A stretch of DNA of 64,000 nucleotides, taken from the NCBI RefSeq assembly GCF_022760925.1, contig NZ_JAKTNT010000009.1:1-64000 (forward strand), in the 5' to 3' direction. Source of the DNA: Thermus hydrothermalis. GTDB taxonomy: Bacteria > Deinococcota > Deinococci > Deinococcales > Thermaceae. Under the pieces are notes generated by a model that saw only the letters and a program-made list of their open reading frames with translations, did no database searches and was not told the DNA's origin. Positions 8,810 through 18,668 of the stretch are shown here, piece after piece; the stretch's first letter is position 1; each line of letters opens with the position of its first letter. A program made the translations under genes and the position numbers.

Positions 8810-9241
8810 ATGACGGTACGCCAGGTGTTGCTCCGTAAGGGGAGCGAGGTCTACGCCATCCACCCCGAGGCCACGGTGCTGGAGGCCCTAAGAAAGCTCG
8901 CCGAGCACGATATCGGTGCCCTTCTGGTCATGGAAGGGGAAAAGCTTTTGGGCATCTTCTCCGAGCGGGACTACGCCCGCAAGCTGGTTCTCCTGGGCCG
9001 CTTCTCCAAGGACACCCGGGTGGGGGAGGTGATGACGCCAAACCCCGTCACCATCGCCCCGGAAGCGGACTTGTCCCAGGCCATGCGCCTCATGACCGAG
9101 CACCGGGTGCGCCACCTGCCCGTGGTGGAGGGGGGCAAGGTGGTGGGGGTGGTGTCCATCGGGGACGTGGTCAAGGCCATCATCAGCGAGCAGGAGGTGC
9201 TCATCGGGGAGCTCTCCCGCTACGTGATGGAAAACCGCTAG
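8810..9241 (+). CDS. CBS-domain pair protein
   Basis: 143 residues made of two CBS motifs (about 15-62 and 78-128), the second reading MTPNPVTIAPEADLSQAMRLMTEHRVRHLPVVEGGKVVGVVSIGDVV. Stand-alone CBS pairs bind adenine nucleotides or S-adenosylmethionine and sense energy state; the ligand here cannot be told. It has its own perfect extended -10 promoter. Its stop TAG (9239-9241) shares CTAG with the stop of the convergent membrane-protein gene. Confidence 0.9.
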   Translation: MTVRQVLLRKGSEVYAIHPEATVLEALRKLAEHDIGALLVMEGEKLLGIFSERDYARKLVLLGRFSKDTRVGEVMTPNPVTIAPEADLSQAMRLMTEHRVRHLPVVEGGKVVGVVSIGDVVKAIISEQEVLIGELSRYVMENR

Positions 9242-9585
9242 TCCCGAAAGAGCCAGTTGAGGACGAGGCTTACCAGGGAGAGGAGCAAAGCGCCCACCAC
9301 CGCCTCGCCGAAGCCCTTCACGGAAAGCGCCGTGGCCTCCGCCACCAAGTAGAGCACGGCCCCGTTCACCACCAAGGTGAAAAGCCCTAGGGTGAGGAGG
9401 TTGAGGGGCAGGGTGAGGAAGAGGAGGATGGGCCTTAGGAGGGCGTTGGCGAGCCCCCAGATGGCCCCCGCCACCAGGTAGTCCAAAAGCCCCGCCCCAG
9501 GGTCAAACCGGACCCCCGGGTAAACGAGGGTCGCGAGCCAAAGGGCCAAGGTGTTCAGGAGAAGCCTCGCCAAAAGCCCGCGCAT
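9238..9585 (-). CDS. Small four-helix membrane protein (phage holin family 4 superfamily)
   Basis: 115 residues, almost all hydrophobic, with four predicted membrane helices. The repeated motif LANALLRPILLFLTLPLNLLTLGLFTLVVNGAVLYLV is typical of the bacterial protein family annotated as mycobacterial-type phage holin IV. The function is not established, and the family is chromosomal and widespread, so the name is no evidence of a prophage here. The start ATG is preceded by TAGGCTAAGGGC, giving a leaderless promoter identical to those of two other genes in the window (31852 and 59147). Confidence 0.85.
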   Translation of the reverse strand: MRGLLARLLLNTLALWLATLVYPGVRFDPGAGLLDYLVAGAIWGLANALLRPILLFLTLPLNLLTLGLFTLVVNGAVLYLVAEATALSVKGFGEAVVGALLLSLVSLVLNWLFRD

Positions 9586-9660
9586 GCCCTTAGCCTAGCA
9601 AAGGGGCCTTGGCCTCCAAGCCGCTTCCCTGCGCAAGGCCCGCCTTCCAAAACCCTGGAC

Positions 9661-10350
9661 GTGGATGCGGAGAATTGGCACCATAGCCTCATGAAGCTCC
9701 ACGCCGCCGACCAGTACCTGGTGGCCGAGGCGGGGGTAGGCCTCCTCGCCGTCCACGAAGCCCTCGAGGGCACGGGCCTTTACCCCCCCTTTCCCCCGGT
9801 GGAGCTCCCCGGGGGGGTGGGAGGGCTCGTGGCCCGGGGGGGCTTCGCCCAGAACTTCTTCTTCCCCGCCGAGGTCCTGGGCCTCACCTTCCGCACCCCC
9901 AAGGGCCGGGTGGTGCGGGCCGGGGGGGTGGTGGTGAAAAACGTCCAGGGGTACGACCTGGTGCGCCCCTTCGTGGGAAGCTTCGGCCTCCTAGGGGAGG
10001 CCTTGGAGGTGGTCTTCCGCCTAAGGCCGGGGCGGGCCTCCCTGTTCCTCCGCCGCCCCTTTTTAGGGGAGTTCCCCGCCCTTTCCCCTTCCCCCCGCTT
10101 CCTCTTCGCCCTAAAGGAGGGCGAGGCCTGGTGGCTTTACGCCTACCACTTCGGCCACGAGAAGGAGGTGGCCCGCTTCCAGGAAGCCTTTGGCGGGGAG
10201 GAAGCGGGGCCCTTGGACCTTCGCCCCCTCTTCCCCCGGGGCATGGGGGTCGGGGAAGGCCCCCTAAAGGACCTCCGCTTCGCCTGGCGGGACGGGGGCG
10301 AGGCCCCCGAGGCCCCGGCCCTCTTCCAAAGGCTCGCCGCCTCCCTCTAG
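9661..10350 (+). CDS. Short FAD-binding protein related to GlcE
   Basis: 229 residues from GTG 9661, or 219 from ATG 9691; neither has a clear ribosome site, so the start is uncertain. The FAD-binding PCMH-type core is visible: [28 protein letters not shown] (about residue 57), [32 protein letters not shown] (about 78-110). It resembles the GlcE subunit of glycolate oxidase, but that family is usually about 350 residues. The first part of the FAD domain and much of the C-terminal domain are missing. No GlcD or GlcF gene is nearby. It could be a functional short form or a trimmed relic. Confidence 0.7.
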   Translation: MDAENWHHSLMKLHAADQYLVAEAGVGLLAVHEALEGTGLYPPFPPVELPGGVGGLVARGGFAQNFFFPAEVLGLTFRTPKGRVVRAGGVVVKNVQGYDLVRPFVGSFGLLGEALEVVFRLRPGRASLFLRRPFLGEFPALSPSPRFLFALKEGEAWWLYAYHFGHEKEVARFQEAFGGEEAGPLDLRPLFPRGMGVGEGPLKDLRFAWRDGGEAPEAPALFQRLAASL

Positions 10351-10372
10351 GGGCTTTCGGGGTATCCTCTAG

Positions 10373-13776
<3,404 letters not shown>

Positions 13777-13785
13777 ACTCTATCC

Positions 13786-14259
13786 ATGCTCACCTGGGTG
13801 GACCTCCTGGCCCTTTTCAGCCTGGCCTTGGGCCTGGCCTTGGGCTTCCGGGGTGGGGTGGTGATGGGCTTCATGGGGGCGGGCCTGGCGCTTTACGTCC
13901 TCCTCGCCCAACTGGGGCTTTCGGGGTGGGGGGTGGCCTTGGCCCTGGGCCTGGGGGCGGGGCTATTGGGCAAGAGCCTACCCCTGCCCCGCCTCTCCCG
14001 GGGCCTCGAGGCCCTTTTGGGCACGCTCGGGGGGTTTCTTTTGGGCCTCTTCCTCGCCCTAAGCCTCTGGACGGGCTACCCCTGGGAAAGGACAGGGGCG
14101 GGAACCCTCCGCTACCCCGCCGCCACCCTCCCCACCCCCATCTACCAAGGGGTGGCGCAAAGCCCCTTCGCCCGGGAGGCCTTCCGCCTGGCCTGGAGCA
14201 CCCCCTGGCTCCGCAAGGCCCTGGCCCTAGAGGGCCAGCACCCGGGAAAGGGAAAGTAG
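13786..14259 (+). CDS. Small membrane protein, possibly CvpA-like
   Basis: 157 residues with about four hydrophobic segments in the first 105 (LALFSLALGLALGF, VVMGFMGAGLALYVLLAQLGL, VALALGLGAGLL, GTLGGFLLGLFLALSLWTGYP), then a soluble tail. The architecture resembles CvpA/colicin-V-production-like membrane proteins, but sequence support is weak. The -10 TAGACT (13774-13779) is six bases before the ATG. Its 3' end overlaps pfkA on the other strand by 33 bases. Confidence 0.6.
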   Translation: MLTWVDLLALFSLALGLALGFRGGVVMGFMGAGLALYVLLAQLGLSGWGVALALGLGAGLLGKSLPLPRLSRGLEALLGTLGGFLLGLFLALSLWTGYPWERTGAGTLRYPAATLPTPIYQGVAQSPFAREAFRLAWSTPWLRKALALEGQHPGKGK

Positions 14260-15195
14260 CGAGCGGTTGATGTCCTTGCGCCTTTCCACCGCCTCCTTGA
14301 GGGGGGTGAGCTCCACCTCCCCCTCCACCTCCCCCACCATGACCCCGCTCGTCCCGGCGGCCAGGGCCTCCACCGCCGCCGCCCCCAGGCGGCTTGCCAG
14401 GATCCGGTCCTTGGCCGTGGGGCTCCCGCCCCGCTGGATGTGGCCGAGGACCGTGACCCGGGCCTCCACGGCCACGTGCTCCCGGATGGCGGCAAGAAGC
14501 CCCGCCGCCCCTCCAGGGTAAGCCCCCTCGGCCACCACCACGATGGAACTGGACTTGCCCCGCCGCTGGGACTCCAGAAGCCCCTCGGCGATGGCCCTCG
14601 GGTCCACGGGCTCCTCGGGCACGGCGATGACCTCCGCACCCCCCGCCAGGCCCACGTCCAAGGCGATGAAGCCGGCGTTCCGCCCCATGACCTCTATGAA
14701 GAAGACCCGCTCGTGGCTCGCCGCCGTGTCGCGGATGCGGTCAATGGCCTCGAGGGCGGTGTTCACGGCGGTGTCAAAGCCGATGGTGTAGTCCGTGCCG
14801 TAGAGGTCGTTGTCAATGGTGCCGGGCACCCCCACCACGGGGATGCGGTGCTCCTCCATGAGCCGCATGGCCCCGCGGAAGGTGCCATCCCCCCCAATGG
14901 CCACCAGGCCCTCAATCCCCGCCTCCAGAAGCTTCCTCGCCGCCTTGGCCCGGCCCTCAGGGGCGAGGAACTCCTGGCTCCTGGCCGTGAGGAGGATGGT
15001 CCCCCCCCGTTGCAGGATGTTGGCCACGTCCCGCACCCCCAAGGGCACCATCTCCCCTAGGATCATCCCGGCGTAGCCCCGCCGGATGCCGATGACCTCA
15101 ATCCCCAAGGCGTAGGCCTGCCGCACCACCGCCCGGATGGCGGCGTTCATGCCGGGGGCGTCCCCCCCGCTGGTGAAAACCCCGATGCGCCTCAT
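14227..15195 (-). CDS. pfkA: 6-phosphofructokinase
   Basis: 322 residues, standard for the ATP-dependent bacterial enzyme that commits fructose 6-phosphate to glycolysis. Seen: GGDAPGMNAAIRAVV at the N-terminus (ATP site), GGDGTFRGAMRL (about 101), the catalytic loop GTIDNDLYGTDYTIGFDTA (about 124-142), MGRNAGFIALD (about 170) and LGHIQRGGSPTAKDR (about 246-260). The start overlaps the stop of rsmI by four bases, so it lies last in a minus-strand operon with the zinc-ribbon gene and rsmI. Confidence 0.97.
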   Translation of the reverse strand: MRRIGVFTSGGDAPGMNAAIRAVVRQAYALGIEVIGIRRGYAGMILGEMVPLGVRDVANILQRGGTILLTARSQEFLAPEGRAKAARKLLEAGIEGLVAIGGDGTFRGAMRLMEEHRIPVVGVPGTIDNDLYGTDYTIGFDTAVNTALEAIDRIRDTAASHERVFFIEVMGRNAGFIALDVGLAGGAEVIAVPEEPVDPRAIAEGLLESQRRGKSSSIVVVAEGAYPGGAAGLLAAIREHVAVEARVTVLGHIQRGGSPTAKDRILASRLGAAAVEALAAGTSGVMVGEVEGEVELTPLKEAVERRKDINRSLLSLSRVLAL

Positions 15196-15989
15196 CCCTC
15201 CTCCACCTCCTCCATGGAAAGCCGGTAGGCCTCGTTCCGGGGAACCCCCCGCTCCCGAAGGGCCTGGAACAGGGCCTTCCCCTTAAGCCCCTCCGCCCGG
15301 AGCTCCCGCGCCAAGGCCTCCCCCATGGGCGGCGGGCCCGCCTTGGGCCCGAGGACCAGGACGAACTCCCCCCTAGGCTCCCGGAAGCGCTCCAGGGCCT
15401 CCCTCAAGGTTCCCCGGAAGATCTCCTCGTGCACCTTGGAAAGCTCCCGGGCCACGGCCACGGGGTGCCCGGGGCCATAGACCTCCACGAGGTCCTGGAG
15501 GGTCTTGGCCAGGCGATGGGGGCTTTCGTAAAGCACCGCCGTCCTCCCTTCCCGGGCTAGGGCTAAAAGCCTCTCCTTGCGCTCCTTCCCCGCCTTGGGC
15601 AGGAAGCCCTCAAAGGTGAAGCGGTGGGTGGGCAGGCCCGAGGCCACCAAGGCGGGGATGAGGGCGGTGGGGCCCGGAAGCGCTTCCACCCGCCAGCCCC
15701 ATTCTAAGGCCAGGCGCACCAGCTCCGCCCCGGGGTCGGAGATGCCCGGGGTGCCGGCGTCCGTGGCGTAGGCCACGTAGGTATAAGGGGCTAGGAGGTC
15801 CTTGGCCCGGCCCAGGGTGTGCTGGTCTAGCCTCAGGGTGGGGGTGGGGATGCCGTAGTGGCGGAGGAGGAGCCCCGTGCGCCGCGTGTCCTCGCAGGCC
15901 ACCACCTCCGCTTCCTTCAGCACCCTTAGGGCCCGGAGGGTGATGTCCTCCAGGTTGCCGATGGGGGTGGGAACGAGGACGAGGCGCAC
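15192..15989 (-). CDS. rsmI: 16S rRNA 2'-O-ribose C1402 methyltransferase
   Basis: 265 residues of the tetrapyrrole-methylase-like fold. It methylates the 2'-O of C1402 in 16S rRNA near the ribosomal P site. Signature segments: VPTPIGNLEDITLRALRVLKEA, ACEDTRRTGLLLRHYGI, TDAGTPGISDPGAELVRLA, PGPTALIPALVASGLPTHRFTFEGFLP and ESPHRLAKTLQDL. The start is GTG (15989-15987) one base after the upstream stop, with no ribosome site of its own, so translation is probably coupled. Confidence 0.95.
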   Translation of the reverse strand: MRLVLVPTPIGNLEDITLRALRVLKEAEVVACEDTRRTGLLLRHYGIPTPTLRLDQHTLGRAKDLLAPYTYVAYATDAGTPGISDPGAELVRLALEWGWRVEALPGPTALIPALVASGLPTHRFTFEGFLPKAGKERKERLLALAREGRTAVLYESPHRLAKTLQDLVEVYGPGHPVAVARELSKVHEEIFRGTLREALERFREPRGEFVLVLGPKAGPPPMGEALARELRAEGLKGKALFQALRERGVPRNEAYRLSMEEVEEG

Positions 15990-15990
15990 G

Positions 15991-16485
15991 CTAGAGGAGG
16001 ATGGGCCTCAGAAGGGCCAGGACCTGGCGGAAGGGGAGCTCGTAGACCGAGCCCGAGGGAAGGGTGAACTCCAGGAGGTCCTGGGCTCCGGGGAAGACCA
16101 CCCTTCTTAGGGCCAAGACGCCCTGGTCGCTCTCCAGGTGGACCGTGAGGTAATCGGGCTCCAGGTTGGGCTCGTCCTCCGCCTCCTTCGGGGGCTCTTC
16201 CCCCACCCCTTCCTCCAGGCGGCGGAGGGCATCCCCAAGCGCCGCCTTGGGCACCCGCACCTCTTCCTCCAAGGTGCCATCGGAAAAGACCAAGACCGCC
16301 TCCTCCCCCTCGCCGTAGGCGGAAAGACCCCAAAGGGGCTCCTTCTCCTCCTCTGGAAGCTCCACCACCTCCAGGGTGCCGTCGGAAAGGAGGCGCAAAA
16401 CGGCCCCGTAGGCCTCGCAGTCCAAAAGATCCCCCGCCTCGTACCCCTCTAGGTCCAGGGTTTCCCCGCACACCGGGCAGACCAT
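15991..16485 (-). CDS. LysW-like zinc-ribbon protein lacking one ligand
   Basis: 164 residues, not a named family. The first 30 residues read like the amino-group carrier LysW: CPVCG, then LDLEGYEAGDLLDCE and GAVL. In LysW the second half is CxxCG; here it is CEAYG, so the fourth cysteine is tyrosine and a normal four-cysteine zinc site cannot form. LysW ends at about 54 residues; this protein continues with an acidic segment (about 40-110) and a folded-looking tail (LTVHLESDQGVLALRRVVFPGAQDLLEFTLPSGSVYELPFRQVLALLRPILL). It has its own -10 TAGAAT (16508-16503) and ribosome site GGAGGGG. It sits in an operon with rsmI and pfkA. Function unknown. Confidence 0.75.
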   Translation of the reverse strand: MVCPVCGETLDLEGYEAGDLLDCEAYGAVLRLLSDGTLEVVELPEEEKEPLWGLSAYGEGEEAVLVFSDGTLEEEVRVPKAALGDALRRLEEGVGEEPPKEAEDEPNLEPDYLTVHLESDQGVLALRRVVFPGAQDLLEFTLPSGSVYELPFRQVLALLRPILL

Positions 16486-16514
16486 AAACCCCTCCTAGGG
16501 CCATTCTATGCCGC

Positions 16515-16540
16515 AAAAGGCCCGGCCCCGGGGGCCGGGC
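16515..16540 (-). terminator. Rho-independent terminator of ppa
   Basis: On the minus strand GCCCGGCC and GGCCGGGC (16540-16533 and 16527-16520) form an eight-pair GC stem with a five-base loop, followed by CTTTT. The -10 hexamer of the next gene (TAGAAT, 16508-16503) begins only seven bases further on. Confidence 0.8.
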
Positions 16541-16558
16541 GGAAAGGGCGTGGGAGGC

Positions 16559-17086
16559 TTACTTCCCGTAGCGGGCGATGCAGGCCTTAACCTCCTCCAG
16601 GGCGGCGGCCCGGTCGCGCCAGCCCGTGACCTTGACCCACTTGCCCTTCTTGGCCTCGAGGGCCTTGTAGGTTTCAAAGAAGTGCTGGATCTCCTGCTTT
16701 ACCCCCTCGGGAACGTCGGCGATGTCCTGGATATGGTCTAGCCGCTGGTCCTCCGCCACCACCCCGATAACCTTGGCGTCTCCCCCCTTCTCGTCCTCCA
16801 TGAGGAGGAGGCCCACCACCCGCACCTCCACCACCACCCCGGGCAAGAGGGGGTAGGTGGAGAGGACGAGGCCGTCCAAGGGGTCCCCGTCCTCGGCCAG
16901 GGTGGAGGGGATGAAGCCGTAGTCCCCGGGGTAGAACTGGGCGCCCGGTAGGACCCGGTCCAGCTTGATGACCCCAAGTTCGGGGTCGTACTCGTACTTG
17001 TTCCCGGAGCCGCGGGGAACCTCAATGACCATGTTCACCACTTCCGGCGCCTTCTCGCCCACGGGGAGGGTCTTCAGGTTCGCCAT
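16559..17086 (-). CDS. ppa: Inorganic pyrophosphatase
   Basis: 175 residues, a family I soluble pyrophosphatase that hydrolyses PPi to drive biosynthesis. It has the signature DGDPLDGLVLSTYPLLPG (about 64-81) and the active-site pieces NKYEYD, FYPGDYGFIPSTLAEDGDP, GDAKVIGVVAEDQRL and YKALEAKKGKWVKV. It is nearly identical to the T. thermophilus enzyme as remembered. TATAAT (17101-17096) is a perfect -10 nine bases before the ATG, and the TAA within it is the stop codon of the upstream phosphodiesterase gene. Confidence 0.98.
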   Translation of the reverse strand: MANLKTLPVGEKAPEVVNMVIEVPRGSGNKYEYDPELGVIKLDRVLPGAQFYPGDYGFIPSTLAEDGDPLDGLVLSTYPLLPGVVVEVRVVGLLLMEDEKGGDAKVIGVVAEDQRLDHIQDIADVPEGVKQEIQHFFETYKALEAKKGKWVKVTGWRDRAAALEEVKACIARYGK

Positions 17087-17096
17087 AGCCCCCCCA

Positions 17097-17726
17097 TTAT
17101 ACGAGGGCCTCGGGGAAGTCCCCCACCAGGGCGTCCACCCCCCAGCGGGCCAGGGCCTGGGCCCGGGAGCGTTCGTTCACCGTCCACGCGAGGAGGCGGT
17201 AACGGCCCTTGAGCGCCCGCACCCTCTCCTCGGTGAGGAGGGAGGCCTCGGGGTGGAGCCATTCCACCCCCAGGCAAGGGGCCAGGGCCTCCGCCTCCTC
17301 CCGCTCATAGAGGAGGCCCAAGGGGCCCACCCCAAGACGCCTTAGGCGCACCAGGGCCAAGGGGTCAAAGGAACTCACCCAAAGCCTCCCCGAGGGATAG
17401 CGGGCGAGGAGCCTGGCCAGGGCCTCCTCCCGGCCATCGGTTTCAGGGGGAAGGCTTTTTAGCTCCACGTTGATCCAGGCCCCGGGAAAGGCCCGCAGGA
17501 CCTCTTCCAGGGTGGGCACATAGGCGGGCAGCTCCCGCCGGCTAAGCTGGGCCAAGGGGACCCCGTCCAAGGAGAAGTCGTGGTGGACCACCAAGACCCC
17601 GTCCCGGGTGAACTGGACGTCCAGCTCAAACCCATCCAGCCCCGCCTCCAAGGCTTTCCGAAAGGCCTCTAGCGTGTTCTCCCGGGCAAGGTGGGGGGCG
17701 CCGCGGTGGCCTAAACGCAAGGGCAC
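17097..17726 (-). CDS. Glycerophosphodiester phosphodiesterase family protein
   Basis: 209 residues with a TIM-barrel phosphodiesterase fold. The HRGAP, then ENTLEAF, then ELDVQFTRDGVLVVHHD pattern supplies the catalytic His, Glu and Asp ligands; VELKS and TVNERSRAQALARWGVDALVGDFPE complete it. It is expected to hydrolyse glycerophosphodiesters to glycerol 3-phosphate. The start is taken as GTG 17726 because TATACT (17738-17733) ends six bases upstream; ATG 17750 is an alternative adding eight residues. Slightly short for the family (usually 225-250). It diverges from the gene at 17749 through overlapping -10 elements. Confidence 0.88.
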   Translation of the reverse strand: MPLRLGHRGAPHLARENTLEAFRKALEAGLDGFELDVQFTRDGVLVVHHDFSLDGVPLAQLSRRELPAYVPTLEEVLRAFPGAWINVELKSLPPETDGREEALARLLARYPSGRLWVSSFDPLALVRLRRLGVGPLGLLYEREEAEALAPCLGVEWLHPEASLLTEERVRALKGRYRLLAWTVNERSRAQALARWGVDALVGDFPEALV

Positions 17727-17732
17727 GGGGGG

Positions 17733-17742
17733 AGTATACAAT
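17733..17742. promoter_or_regulatory. Face-to-face overlapping -10 elements
   Basis: AGTATACAAT contains TATACT on the minus strand (17738-17733), six bases before GTG 17726, and TACAAT on the plus strand (17737-17742), six bases before ATG 17749. The two start codons are only 22 bases apart, so polymerase cannot occupy both promoters at once. Confidence 0.7.
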
Positions 17743-17748
17743 GGGGCC

Positions 17749-18387
17749 ATGGGCAAGTATGAAGAAGCCTTTTCCCGCCTGGGCGAAAAGGCCCTGGCCC
17801 GCCTCGAGGGGCCGGGAGGTTTCCTGGCGGTCACCGAAACGCACCTGGTTTTCGTGGACGAAGGGGGCGTGAAGCGCTTGGAACTCGCCCGCATCCGCCG
17901 GGTGGGCCGGGGGGAGGAGGGCACCCTCTTGGTCCAGGGGGAGGAAGCTTCCCTGCCCATTCCCTTGAAGGCCTTCCCCTTGGAAGACCTTAAGGCCTTT
18001 TTGGAGGGGCTAAAGCCCCACGTGGCCCGGGCCCGCAAGGCCACGAGCGCCCCACCCCCTACGCCGCCCAAACCCCCCGAGCCCAGCCCCCCTCCTGAAC
18101 CCCCAAAACCCGCCCTTTGGGAAGAGGAGGCACCCCCCAAACGGGCCTCCGTGGAGCTCGCCCCAGAACCCGAAGAGCCCAAGGAAACCCCTTCCCTAGC
18201 GGCGCCGAGGAGGCGGGCCACCCCTTTGGCCCTGCCCCTGCGGGTCCTCGCCCTCCTCACCCTGGGCTATACCGTGGCCTTCGTGGCGCTAAACCCCGGG
18301 GCCGACCCTTGGGCCTTGGCCGGGGTGGTGCTCGGAGGGCTCGGTCTCGCCTTGACGGAGTGGTCCTTGGCTACCTCCTCGCGGTAG
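17749..18387 (+). CDS. PH-like domain protein with proline linker and membrane tail
   Basis: 212 residues, not a named family. The N-terminal about 95 residues (KYEEAFSRLGEKALARLEGPGGFLAVTETHLVFVDEGGVKRLELARIRRVGR) look like a bacterial PH-like/GRAM-type domain. Then comes a Pro/Glu-rich linker (about 104-160, repeated PPKPPEPSPPPEPPKP) and two membrane helices (about 165-205). The start ATG follows TACAAT by six bases. Its end overlaps comEA by 28 bases, linking it to the competence genes; a structural role in DNA uptake is possible but unproven. Confidence 0.7.
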   Translation: MGKYEEAFSRLGEKALARLEGPGGFLAVTETHLVFVDEGGVKRLELARIRRVGRGEEGTLLVQGEEASLPIPLKAFPLEDLKAFLEGLKPHVARARKATSAPPPTPPKPPEPSPPPEPPKPALWEEEAPPKRASVELAPEPEEPKETPSLAAPRRRATPLALPLRVLALLTLGYTVAFVALNPGADPWALAGVVLGGLGLALTEWSLATSSR

Positions 18388-18668
18388 CCCTCTTGGCCCT
18401 CCTCAGCCTCTGGCCCAAGGTGGTCCCAAGCCCCAAGGCGGTGCGGGTGGAAACCTACGTTCAGGCCGCCTTCACCCCACCACCGCCCGAACCCATTAGC
18501 CTCAACCGGGCGAGCCTCGAGGAGCTGGAGTCCCTCCCCGGCGTGGGCCCGGTCCTGGCCCGCCGCATCGCGGCAGGCAGGCCCTACGAGCGGGTGGAGG
18601 ATCTCCTCAAGGTGAAGGGCATCGGCCCCGCCACCCTGGAACGCTTGAGGCCCTATGTCCGCCCCTAG
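18360..18668 (+). CDS. comEA: ComEA-type DNA-binding protein
   Basis: 102 residues from GTG 18360. It has one N-terminal membrane anchor (GYLLAVALLALLSLW), a short spacer, then a tandem helix-hairpin-helix domain (about 52-102): [55 protein letters not shown]. This is the usual ComEA layout, which binds incoming double-stranded DNA outside the membrane and hands it to ComEC. The start lies inside the upstream gene (28-base overlap). The next gene, comEC, starts 14 bases before its stop. Confidence 0.9.
   Translation: MVLGYLLAVALLALLSLWPKVVPSPKAVRVETYVQAAFTPPPPEPISLNRASLEELESLPGVGPVLARRIAAGRPYERVEDLLKVKGIGPATLERLRPYVRP

Noticed and set aside
9238..9585. Prophage remnant suggested by a holin-like name
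   Set aside because: The four-helix family is widespread on chromosomes, and no integrase, lysin, terminase or attachment repeat is nearby.
17727..18260. N-terminal extension of the phosphodiesterase frame into the divergent gene
   Set aside because: The extra residues are Arg/Ser/Gly-rich without homology, and the HRGAP motif must be near the N-terminus; a -10 lies just before GTG 17726.
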